A stretch of DNA of 64,000 nucleotides from [Clostridium] asparagiforme DSM 15981 (GTDB taxonomy: Bacteria > Bacillota > Clostridia > Lachnospirales > Lachnospiraceae), in contig CP102272.1 in assembly GCA_025149125.1 (NCBI GenBank), positions 1,736,001-1,800,000 of the forward strand, written 5' to 3'. The notes under the pieces were generated by a model, which did not search any database, was not told the DNA's origin, and worked only from the letters and a program-made list of their open reading frames with translations. This document shows, one piece after another, positions 43,492 to 52,093 of the stretch; position 1 is the stretch's first letter, and every line of letters begins with the position of its first letter. A program made the translations under genes and the position numbers.

Positions 43492-43599
43492 GGATCCGTA
43501 GAAATCATCCCCACTATACGGTGACTCGGCGTCTCCCGGAGCCGCTTTGTCCGTCGAAAATAGTCTCGGCTCATAGTCAAGTCTCCTAAATCTTTCTTA

Positions 43600-44520
43600 T
43601 TAGTTGATGGATTCCTTCATAACCTCCTGCGCAAGCCTACAGACTGTCTTTTCCACTTGGGAGAGGGTGCGCCCCTTCTTATAGATCATGACCACATCTC
43701 TTGTCAGAGGCGGGTGGCCGATCCGATAATAGAAGGGTTCGGCCGCCAGCTTTATGCGGTTGACCCAGGATTCGGGGATTACGGCGGCCCCAAAGCCGGT
43801 GGCCGCCAGGCGGTGGGCTTCCTCCAGGCCGCTTACCTCGTACAGGGATTTGGGCGCGATGTGGAACATGTCCAGCATTCTGCGGGCGTGAAGCCCCATG
43901 CCGTGTGTCTCCGTCAACAGGATAAAACGGCAGCTTTTCAGGATATTTAAATCCTCCGGTTCCAATATGCCGGTTTTCACCGCTTGCGGGGAAATGCCTT
44001 CGTTTGAGGGGAGTACCATGATGATGAGCTCGCTGCCTAAAAAGACATGGGATACGGACGGCGGAATGATGGGGGAGGTGAAAAACGCCAGGTCCAGGCT
44101 GCCGTTCACCACCTTTTCGGCCAGCACGGAATTGCTGCCCTCGCCGCTTACATTGAGCTTGACGTCGGGATAGATCCGCGCCATGCGTTCAACCAGGGGA
44201 GGCAGCATCAGAGGAACCCGGGGCCTCCCCATACCCAGCGCCAGTTCTTTTTTCGGCAGCTTCTGTATGGCGCTTATCTGATCCAGCATGTGCTTTTCCG
44301 CATCGAGAACGATTTTGATGTACTCAATATAGCATTTCCCTGCCTCTGTGACGGTCAAAGGGCTGCGGGACCGGTCGAACAATTTGACGCCCAGCTCATG
44401 TTCGATTGCGGATACCACTTTGCTTAAGTACGGCTGTGATACGAGCAGGGCGTCCGCGGCTTTGGAGAAGCTTTGCAGCTCTGCGATGGCAAGAATATAT
44501 TGGTACTTAAAATTGCTCAT
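43600..44520 (-). CDS. LysR-family transcriptional regulator
   Basis: A 306-residue LysR regulator. The HTH (YQYILAIAELQSFSKAADALLVSQPYLSKVVSAIE) is followed by an effector domain with ELALGMGRPRVPLMLPPLVERM. It is divergent from a 2-HCT transporter and esterase pair, the classical arrangement for LysR control. GGAGGT precedes its ATG. Confidence 0.92.
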   Translation of the reverse strand: MSNFKYQYILAIAELQSFSKAADALLVSQPYLSKVVSAIEHELGVKLFDRSRSPLTVTEAGKCYIEYIKIVLDAEKHMLDQISAIQKLPKKELALGMGRPRVPLMLPPLVERMARIYPDVKLNVSGEGSNSVLAEKVVNGSLDLAFFTSPIIPPSVSHVFLGSELIIMVLPSNEGISPQAVKTGILEPEDLNILKSCRFILLTETHGMGLHARRMLDMFHIAPKSLYEVSGLEEAHRLAATGFGAAVIPESWVNRIKLAAEPFYYRIGHPPLTRDVVMIYKKGRTLSQVEKTVCRLAQEVMKESIN

Positions 44521-44675
44521 AATACCTCCGAATCATATAACTGATTGGTTATAGAGCTATGAAATTCACATCATGGACGAATGGAACATCCAATGTTACT
44601 ATCATTATAATCAAATTTGATCGTTCGTCAAGCAACGCGCGTGTAACTTGCCATATTACCACAGGAGGGTTAGAA

Positions 44676-45989
44676 ATGAAAGCTTTAAAAGACACACGGA
44701 TTCTGGGAATGCCATTGGCATTTTACCTTGTTTTGACCGCGGCGACCCTGTTTATTTCCATCCGCGGAAACCTGTTAGACAACATGATCGGAGCCGTCGC
44801 CTGCTCCCTGCTGATCGGCACGGGCCTTGGTGTGATCGGCGATAAGATTCCCATCTGGAACCAGTGGCTGGGAGGCGGCATCCTATTTGCCAATCTCGCC
44901 GCCTCCGCCATCACAACCTTTAAAGTTCTGCCGGAATCCACCATCCAGACACTGGAAAATTTCAATAATGGGACTGGATTTTTGGAAATGTTTGTGGTAT
45001 TCCTGATTCTGGGCTCTATTCTTTCGGTGGACCGGGATCTGCTGATGAAGTCATTTTTGGGCTACATTCCCACCATTCTGGGCGCGGTTGCCGGAGCGTT
45101 TATCCTGGGAGCGGGGATCGCGTTTGTTCTGGGAAAATCGCCTGTTGATGCTGTTCTCTCCATTGCGCTGCCGATTATGGGCGGAGGCAACGGTGCGGGA
45201 GCGCTGCCCATGAGCAAGGTCTACGGTGAGGTCACCGGAAAGGATCCGTCCGCCTGGTACGCCGCCTCCTTTGCCACATTGATGCTGGGAAATATTGTGG
45301 CTGTGCTGTATGCGGCCATTCTGAATAAGCTGGGAAAAAAGTACCCGCAGCTCACGGGAAATGGACAACTGATGAATCTGAAGGACAACGGTGCACGAAA
45401 GGCAGAGCCGGTAACCTGCAATCCCGATGTTTCCCACTATGCGGCGGCCATTGCCCTGGCGACATTCTGCTACATATTTGCGGACTACTATGCGGCGCAC
45501 ATATCCATTATCAACAACTGGCTGCATTTGGGTTTTAAAGTTCACAAGTTCGCGTTTATGATTATCCTGGCGGCCCTGCTGAACGTTACCAACTGCGTTC
45601 CCATGGAAATCCGGGCGGCAAATAAGCAGCTTCAGGGATTTTTTGTAAAATACCTCTCGTTCCCGTTGTTATTTATGGTAGGACTGGGAACCAATCTGAA
45701 CGATTACCTTCAGATTCTGTCCATTGCCAATTTGATCATCATACTGTTTGTGGTGTTGGGGGCATGCCTGGGAGCTGCTCTGATCGGCAAGTTGTTCCAT
45801 TATTACCCCATCGAGGCAATGATAACCGCTGGGTTATGCATGGCAAATGCCGGCGGCTCGGGGGATGTCCAGGTGCTGGGAACCGCGGACCGCATGGAGC
45901 TTATGCCCTATGCACAAATCTCTTCCAGAATCGGCGGAGCGGTGATCCTTCTTATCGCGAGCTTTTTGTTCAGTACATTTTTTGCATAA
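44676..45989 (+). CDS. 2-hydroxycarboxylate transporter (second copy)
   Basis: A 437-residue 2-HCT transporter. It has PIMGGGNGAGALPMSKVYG and ANAGGSGDVQVLG (the paired GGxG re-entrant motifs) and YAQISSRIGGA with the conserved Arg. It is related to, but clearly diverged from, the copy at 32048. The ATG at 44676 follows ACAGGAGGG; the open frame reaches upstream to 44559 but that part lacks a ribosome binding site. The esterase gene follows after 16 bases. Confidence 0.9.
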   Translation: MKALKDTRILGMPLAFYLVLTAATLFISIRGNLLDNMIGAVACSLLIGTGLGVIGDKIPIWNQWLGGGILFANLAASAITTFKVLPESTIQTLENFNNGTGFLEMFVVFLILGSILSVDRDLLMKSFLGYIPTILGAVAGAFILGAGIAFVLGKSPVDAVLSIALPIMGGGNGAGALPMSKVYGEVTGKDPSAWYAASFATLMLGNIVAVLYAAILNKLGKKYPQLTGNGQLMNLKDNGARKAEPVTCNPDVSHYAAAIALATFCYIFADYYAAHISIINNWLHLGFKVHKFAFMIILAALLNVTNCVPMEIRAANKQLQGFFVKYLSFPLLFMVGLGTNLNDYLQILSIANLIIILFVVLGACLGAALIGKLFHYYPIEAMITAGLCMANAGGSGDVQVLGTADRMELMPYAQISSRIGGAVILLIASFLFSTFFA

Positions 45990-46005
45990 GTAAGTGGAGG
46001 TAGTC

Positions 46006-46806
46006 ATGGAAATTTTCGAGTTTGACCGGCCGTGCGGCCTGGTATCATCCGAACACATCATCGTGCGGGTCATGGTGCCGGACGGGTATGGGTCCGGTGA
46101 GAAAAGGTACCCGGTACTCTATATCAACGACGGCCAGGACGTCTTTGAGGACAAGGACATTCTGTGGGGCGAGTGCAGCATGGATTATAAGCGCTATTAT
46201 GGGAATTACCGCAGATTTCTTCCGGAGTTCATCATTGTCGCGCTGGTATGCCCCCGGGAGCGCCAGGAGCGGACCCGGCTGTACTCCCCGTTTACGCATA
46301 AGGGGAAGGGAAATTCGCCGGAGGATTCGGATATCGTGGGCATCGGAAAGGCGTATCTGGACTGGATCGCGGAGGATTTAAAGCCCTGGGTGGACGGTGC
46401 GTTCAGAACCAGAACGGAGGCGGATTTTACCGGGATCATGGGCTACAGCACGGGGGGACTGTTCGCCATCTACGCCGCGCTGGCCCGGCCCGATCTGTTT
46501 TCCAGGCTGGCTGCTCTCAGCAGCGCGGTGTACATATGGAAGGAGGAACTGGAAGCATTTTTGCAGCGGGGTTCCTACGGACACCTGAAGAGAATCTACA
46601 TGGACGTTGGGACAAATGAGTACGGCCGGATCACCACAAAGGAGGAATTCCTGGAGGGAGCGGAGCTCATGTACAGGGCATATCTGGAACACGGCGTGCG
46701 GCCGGAGCGCATCCTGTATCATGTCTTTCCGGACGCCGTGCACTCGCAGACGGATTGGAAAATGCGGTTCCCGGATGCGCTGCGGTGGATTTTTGCGGAT
46801 GCATAA
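46006..46806 (+). CDS. Esterase of the enterochelin-esterase/EstD type (PF00756)
   Basis: A 266-residue alpha/beta hydrolase. PDGYGSGEKRYPVLYINDGQD is the family N-terminus, GIMGYSTGGLFAIYAAL is the nucleophile elbow (Ser in GYSTGG) and FPDAVHSQTDW contains the catalytic His. It has no signal peptide. It belongs to a different esterase family from the one at 33346 yet sits beside the same transporter type, a striking parallel. GTGGAGGTAG precedes the ATG. Confidence 0.88.
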   Translation: MEIFEFDRPCGLVSSEHIIVRVMVPDGYGSGEKRYPVLYINDGQDVFEDKDILWGECSMDYKRYYGNYRRFLPEFIIVALVCPRERQERTRLYSPFTHKGKGNSPEDSDIVGIGKAYLDWIAEDLKPWVDGAFRTRTEADFTGIMGYSTGGLFAIYAALARPDLFSRLAALSSAVYIWKEELEAFLQRGSYGHLKRIYMDVGTNEYGRITTKEEFLEGAELMYRAYLEHGVRPERILYHVFPDAVHSQTDWKMRFPDALRWIFADA

Positions 46807-46856
46807 ATACGCCTGAACTTCTGTGAGGGCCTCGCAGACTAATTGATTGATTTTGA

Positions 46857-46896
46857 GAAAAGCAGCGTGATGGGAAATACGGTCGCGCTGCTTTTC
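46857..46896. terminator. Terminator after esterase gene
   Basis: GAAAAGCAGCG (46857-46867) pairs with CGCTGCTTTTC (46886-46896) around an 18-base loop. T residues lie in the 3' arm. Confidence 0.75.
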
Positions 46897-47001
46897 CCAT
46901 TCGTTTTACGGTTTTGCGGGAGGTTGGTGAGACAAAAATAAGCATCAACAATTCCGTATGCGGTTGACTAATTTAGTCAATACGAGAAAGGGGGGAATGT
47001 C

Positions 47002-47202
47002 ATGGGTGACATGGACATTTCCGGAGAAAAAAGAGAGCAGATCATCCGCGCCGCCATGAAAAACTTTTCAAAAAATGGTTACAGGAAAACGGTGATGGAT
47101 GAAATTGTGGCTGACGCCGGAGTTTCCAAGGGCCTTGTTTTTCACTATTTCGAAAGTAAAAAGGCCCTTTGTCCCCCGTCCAGCTTCTTGGGACGATTCT
47201 GA
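47002..47202 (+). pseudogene. TetR-family regulator, N-terminal remnant
   Basis: A 66-residue frame starts after GGGGGAATGTC. It is a complete TetR DNA-binding domain (REQIIRAAMKNFSKNGYRKT, VMDEIVADAGVSKGLVFHYFESKKAL). Right after KKAL the sequence becomes CPPSSFLGRF and stops, where a TetR ligand domain should begin. The downstream frame belongs to an unrelated enzyme. A deletion has apparently joined the two. Confidence 0.8.
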
Positions 47203-47984
47203 CCGACATTAAGACACTTCCTAAAGGCTATGGCCGCACTTCGTTTATGGAAGGGCGCAGGGCCATGGAGAAGCTGACGGAGGAGCTTGTGGGTCTGGCG
47301 GAGCGAAAGCTGGGCAGGCGAAGGGCAAAGAAACTGCGCCGGGATATTTCTTTTTTCCGAAACTTTGCGGGCACGAGAGAATACCCAAAATATTTCTGGG
47401 TTTGCCGCTATGACATCTACAAACAGGCCCTCCAGCGGACAGCGGAGGACCTTGCCGCTAAGGGGGAGCTGCGGGAGCCCGGCGACCTTTACTATCTCGA
47501 TCTGGAAGAGCTGCAATCGCTTCTGCGCACTGGCAAGGCGTACCGGTCGAAGATTGAGCGACGCAGGGGGGAATACCGAAGGTTTGCCAGATTGACGCCG
47601 CCCAGGCTTATGTTCTCCGACGGAGAGGTCCCGGAGCCTGACCGCCGGGATGGTCTGCCCGCCGGGGCCCTGACCGGGCTCGGTGTGTCGGCGGGGATTG
47701 TGGAGGGGAGGGCCCGGGTGGTCAGAAGCCTGGGCGAGGCCATCATGGAGAAGGGGGACATTTTAGTGACCGCCTTTACCGATCCCAGCTGGACTCCGGT
47801 ATTCGTGTCCATTTCGGGACTTGTCACGGAGGTGGGGGGAATGATGACCCACGGCGCGGTTATCACCCGGGAATACGGCCTGCCCGCTGTTGTGGGGGTG
47901 GCGGACGCTACACGGCTGATCCATGACGGAGACCGCATCCGGCTGGACGGCGAGATGGGATTTGTGCAGATCCTATTAAACTAA
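47169..47984 (+). pseudogene. C-terminal remnant of a PEP-synthase/rifampicin-phosphotransferase-like enzyme
   Basis: The 271-residue frame begins abruptly in the deletion junction. It carries the end of the central domain (REYPKYFWVCRYDIYKQALQ, GELREPGDLYYLDLEELQSL) and a full PEP-utiliser swivelling domain (GVSAGIVEGRARVVRSLGEA, TEVGGMMTHGAVITREYGLP with the catalytic His). The whole ATP-grasp domain and substrate domain are missing. It has no start of its own except a TTG inside the TetR frame. It is most likely inactive unless the lone His domain has a residual role. Confidence 0.82.
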
Positions 47985-48499
47985 GAAGAGGCTGCCCTGA
48001 AAACGTAATTTAGAGATAAGCGATAAACAAATAGTTTTAATAAGCTCGACTTCTGGCGGGCTTATTTTTCCGTGATGGTATAAAATCCTATGCGGCCTTT
48101 TGAGCCGCTTTTTTGCGTGGCAAACAATACAGGTAAGGATAAGGGAGGACAGAGAAGGCTATCGGATTGACAGAGGGACTATGACAAATGGAGCTGTTTG
48201 GTAAGCTTCATGAAACAACCCTGTAGGATAAACGCATCAATATAATTGTGCATAAATAGGCGCAAATTATTTGATAAATTTGAACTTGAATTTTATTGTA
48301 TTGTATATATTGCGGAAAAGTCTCAGTTTGGACATTAATTTAAGCAAAAAACATCTTATTTCACCAAATTAAACTATGTAACCACAATCGTTAGATATTG
48401 ACGGTTCTGTCGTTCTAGTATATAATTATTTTAGAATGTTTATAAGTATTCACATAAAACAAAGTAATCGAAATTCATGTAGAGAATCAGGACCAGATA
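47985..48499. other. AT-rich gap with two terminators
   Basis: The stretch of about 500 bases holds no convincing gene. Two intrinsic terminators are visible: AATAAGC/GCTTATT with T-run (48039-48069) and GCGGC/GCCGC with T6 (48092-48115). The remainder is AT-rich and unassigned. Confidence 0.65.
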
Positions 48500-48889
48500 A
48501 TGGAATTTTATAATTCTTCAAAATATAATCCTGATTACCGCTATTCATTCATTTATCCAAATCCAGTACAACCTTGAATTCTTTGTCCTAAATGTGGGAA
48601 CAGCACTTATAAAGGGTATACTGAAGATTTGGAATGGGGGGCTGACTCGAAGCCCTGTCCTATTCAGGCTGATTTAGTATCAGATATCTATACATATTAT
48701 CATCACAATGCTTGGTTGGCATGCACGACATGCGGATACACAGCCTCTAAAACGTTCCAGGGGATTCGATTGCTGAGAATTGAATGTCACGTTGAAGCTT
48801 GGGGGTCAGTTATTTATTGGGCCAAGCCAGGATATAGTTTGGCAGCTGGTCATAACCCGCACTTAGTCATGTCAACATGGAGCTATTGA
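48500..48889 (+). pseudogene. Zinc-ribbon hypothetical gene interrupted by an in-frame TGA
   Basis: From ATG 48500 the frame reads MEFYNSSKYNPDYRYSF, then IYPNPVQP, a TGA at 48575-48577, and continues ILCPKCGNSTYKGYTEDL through CTTCGYTASKTFQGIRLL to the stop at 48889. The two CxxC pairs (CPKC and CTTC) would form one zinc ribbon. The stop comes just before the first pair, and Trp (TGG to TGA) or Arg (CGA to TGA) are simple ancestors. The protein family is not recognised. Confidence 0.6.
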
Positions 48890-48914
48890 TTAGGAGATTG
48901 CAGAGGTTGATTAT

Positions 48915-49577
48915 ATGAAACGGTTGATATTCGTATTTCTTGCTGTTGGCGTGCTCGGTTTGCTTTGCTTTGTTTCTATCTTCAAAAAGGACGTTCTACC
49001 TCAACCAACGTTCCCGTTAGATGAGGAAGTTATTATCGGAGCGTTGGAAAAATCCGGGTTACCGGGAATACTTTCCGAATCGGAAACCACTTCTTTGGCT
49101 GAAGGGCGAAGAATGCATATTGTTCGCAGCCCAATGATAACTTATTCAGATACAATTAGTATAGAGGAAGCCTCTGTTGATCCCAGCACAAGATTGTTAA
49201 TTGCGGGTATTACCTCTGCAACGATCGAGGGCGAACGGGTGTTAATTACAGTATTTGATCAGATAGATGTCGCAGATCAAATGTCGTGGGAGGACTGGAA
49301 ACAACAAATTGTATTTGCTACATTACTCTATGGTGGCTTCGAGGATGAAGAGCAGGTTTATCAGGCTTTTGCAGATAAAGAACTTCCGTATGGTGAAAAT
49401 GTATTTCAAGGATGGGACGCTCAGCTTCCGGAGGGTTACTGTACGGTGACGTATCGTACCATTAGCGAATCCAGTAATCCAAAGCAAAAACGGCATGCTT
49501 TGATGGGTGTAAATATCTATGAATCTCAAGAACTCTATCAAAGGCTTCAAAAGCCCACTACACAGGTCGTACCGTAG
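48915..49577 (+). CDS. Hypothetical membrane-anchored protein
   Basis: A 220-residue protein with an N-terminal membrane anchor or signal sequence (RLIFVFLAVGVLGLLCFVSIF) and a soluble remainder. No family is recognised. Segments such as SIEEASVDPSTRLLIAGITS and RVLITVFDQIDVADQMSW suggest a mixed alpha/beta extracytoplasmic domain. The codon use is AT-rich like the flanking scars. Confidence 0.65.
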   Translation: MKRLIFVFLAVGVLGLLCFVSIFKKDVLPQPTFPLDEEVIIGALEKSGLPGILSESETTSLAEGRRMHIVRSPMITYSDTISIEEASVDPSTRLLIAGITSATIEGERVLITVFDQIDVADQMSWEDWKQQIVFATLLYGGFEDEEQVYQAFADKELPYGENVFQGWDAQLPEGYCTVTYRTISESSNPKQKRHALMGVNIYESQELYQRLQKPTTQVVP

Positions 49578-49665
49578 TAACTTGATAGTTTCGGCATTAA
49601 CATTTAGAGTATAAGAAACAAAAATATTCGCCTTAGGCGGATAAGGCGTACCAAACACACAGAAG

Positions 49666-50001
49666 ATGATGATATTGAACGGACGTGATGTAAGGATAGA
49701 TACGAGCCTATTAGTCGGTGATATGGATATTATGGTTCGATTTTACAGAGATATATTGGGGTTTCCTACACAATGGGATGGAGAGAATTATGTTCCGCCA
49801 AAGGGAATCAATCAGACGTTTGAAATTGCCTTTTGGCTGCCTAGCTTTGCTGATGTGGATGCGGAATACGAGCGTCTATCAAAGTTTGGCGTTCAGTTTC
49901 CCACCGGAGAACCCATTACCTATCCCTTTGGCATCCGCAACTTTTATGTTGCCGACCCAGAAGGCAATTTGCTTGAAATTGGAAGCACGAACGAAACGTA
50001 G
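49666..50001 (+). CDS. VOC family (glyoxalase/bleomycin-resistance) protein
   Basis: A 111-residue vicinal-oxygen-chelate protein. MDIMVRFYRDILGFPTQWDG is the first beta-alpha-beta unit and VADPEGNLLEIGS is the usual C-terminal metal-strand motif (Glu). Such proteins bind metal and small ligands for isomerase, dioxygenase or antibiotic-binding roles; specificity is unknown. Its length is normal for one-chain dimeric members. The first of two adjacent ATGs is used. Confidence 0.85.
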   Translation: MMILNGRDVRIDTSLLVGDMDIMVRFYRDILGFPTQWDGENYVPPKGINQTFEIAFWLPSFADVDAEYERLSKFGVQFPTGEPITYPFGIRNFYVADPEGNLLEIGSTNET

Positions 50002-50164
50002 TTCGCAGCTGCGCCTTATTGGTAAAAGATGTACTACCCATTTTGTTGTTTTCAATCGTGGCAAGCAGGGCACTTAATGAAAGCAAAAAAGGCGGCAAAG
50101 CCGCATGGTTACTGGATTCTATGGCCCAGCGCCTTACGCTATGGGCAGCGTTATTTCAGGCGAA

Positions 50165-50184
50165 ATGGTGCCCAAATGGTGCCC
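50165..50184. repeat. 20-bp direct repeat, left copy
   Basis: ATGGTGCCCAAATGGTGCCC occurs here and again at 59428-59447 on the same strand. Each copy is itself two 9-base ATGGTGCCC boxes 11 bases apart, the spacing expected of tyrosine-recombinase arm sites. The flanks of the two copies differ. Confidence 0.85.
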
Positions 50185-50218
50185 GGATTGACAAAGACGG
50201 TTATGAGAAGATAAGAAA

Positions 50219-52079
50219 GGGGGTGTCGCAAAATCATCAAAATAGATGATTGAGCGGCACCCTTGCTCTGTATATAGAAAAAAATCAGGAGAAAATCATT
50301 TTTCGATTGACGTTCTCCTGATTTTGGGCATACTTTAATAAGCATTCGGTTTTTCTTGTATTTATGCACTCGCTTTTAGATCAAACAAATACCTTCCAGT
50401 CCGCTCATTCTGGATTTTTCTATGTAGTTTATTTAGATTGTATCCCATACTCAGCAGGAGAATCTCCAGTTTTACTTTCTTCTTACCCCGCAGCAGGAAT
50501 CGTTCAAATCCATAGTCATTTTTCAATACACCGAAAGCTCCTTCTACCTGAATCGAGCGATTCATCCGGTACTTAATTCCCTTCTCGCTCTGTATGTTTT
50601 GATACGACTCCTCACGCTTCTCCAAAAAGCTTTTGGACACGTACAGACGCTTGTTCCCCTTCGCTTTGGTGCATTTTTCTTTGTAGGGACAGCCGGTGCA
50701 GTCCTCACATTCGTATACTGTCACCTCAGACTCATACCCACTTTTACTGCGCTGCTTTTTCAGGTAGATCACCCGCAGCTCCTTCCCGGCATGACAGATA
50801 TAGGTATCGGACTCCTGGTCGTAACCCATGTTTTCCCGTTTACTGATATCCTGTTTAAAACTCCTTTTTTCCATTTTTCATAGGTTTGAGGTTTGATGTA
50901 TGGCTGCTGCCCCTCCTCCCGCAGATAGCTGTACCCTTCTTCACTTTCATATCCGGAATCAGCTGTAACACTCGGATAGTTAAAACCCAGTTTCTCTTTC
51001 ATCTGCTTTAAAAATGGCACCAGTGTCCATACATCGTTTCGATCCTGAAAAATATCGACCGCTACAATGTATTCGCTGTCCACTCCAATCTGTACGTTAT
51101 ACCCTGGCTTTAACTGGGCATTGCGCATGTGGTCATCTTTCATATGCATAAACGTTGCATCCGGGTCTGTTTTACAGTAGTTGTTCCTTCCCTGGAAGCT
51201 GGCTGTATGCCAGTCATAAATGGTCTGACGCTCCAGGTACCTTTGGAACAGCTCCAGATACCGCTGCTCGATGGATTTGCGTTTTCCGCGGCCGTAAACG
51301 AACTCTATGTTCCGCTCCCTGCATATCTCCTCCAGAAAACGGCAGATTTTTCGGAGGTCCTGCACCCGGTATTCGGTTCCCACACGGAAGGACTGGATAA
51401 ACTCCTGGTTTACAAGCCTCACCGCCTCCTGGATTTTAATGAACATTTTTTCTTCCCATTTCCCAACGGATTTTTTCCATACGAACGTGTATTTATTGGC
51501 GCAGGCTTCTAATTTCGTCCCGTCAAGAAAGACAGTTTCTTTGGAAAGTTCACCTGCCAGTTCCAGACGGTGTACCATCTGATAAAAGAGGTCCTCACAT
51601 GCCTCCTCCAGAAAACCGGAACGGAACCGGGCAATGGTACTGTGATCCGGCGCTTTTTGTCCAGCTAACAACCACATGAAGTTGATATCCCGTTTACAGG
51701 CGGTCTCAATTTTTCTTGATGAATAAATATTTTGGGAATACGCATAGGTCAGGATCTTGAACATGGTCTTTGGATCCACTGCCGGATTTCTGCCTTTGGC
51801 AGAGTAAGCCTGATAAAGCTTTGTATAGTCTAAATCCTCCAATTCGTGGCTCAGCAGTCGGACCGAATCATCGTTCGGAACCAGCCCTTCCAAACTTAAT
51901 GGCAAAACCAGTTGATAAGTGCGGCCAAGTTCGGTATAATCTTTAGTAGTGTAATTATTTATTCGCATACTTAATTATACCACGGATGGCGGACTCTTCG
52001 GAGCCCGCTTTTCTGTTTTTGTACAGAAAAGGAGCTGTTGCTCCAGTAGATTATTTATCTACTTTTGCAACAGCCCCTT
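50219..52079 (-). mobile_element. IS1182-family insertion sequence
   Basis: About 1.86 kb. The left end GGGGTGTCGCAAAA (50219-50233) and the right end, read on the minus strand, GGGGCTGTTGCAAAA (52063-52077) are imperfect terminal inverted repeats. Each end has a subterminal hairpin: AATCATC/GATGATT (50232-50251) and AGTAGAT/ATCTACT (52045-52063). The transposase lies on the minus strand. The element inserted just beyond the stop of the surface-protein gene. Confidence 0.87.
50362..51968 (-). pseudogene. IS1182-family transposase split by a frameshift
   Basis: The first frame (51968 to about 50867) encodes the N-terminal and central transposase (YQLVLPLSLEGLVPNDDSVR; LAGQKAPDHSTIARFRSGFL; LEACANKYTFVWKKS; VTADSGYESEEGYSYLRE). 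The remaining catalytic and zinc-finger-like part (CEDCTGCPYKEKCTK; NRSIQVEGAFGVLKNDYGFE) is in the -1 frame from 50874 to 50362. The shift occurs at an A6 run (50865-50870). It is either an inactivating indel or programmed slippage; joined, it would be about 535 residues, normal for the family. Confidence 0.85.
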
Positions 52080-52093
52080 CCTTTGTGTATTTG

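Noticed and set aside
48575..48577. TGA as selenocysteine in the zinc-ribbon gene
   Set aside because: No SECIS-like hairpin was seen right after the codon and it is not at a Cys position of a known selenoprotein; a nonsense mutation is simpler.
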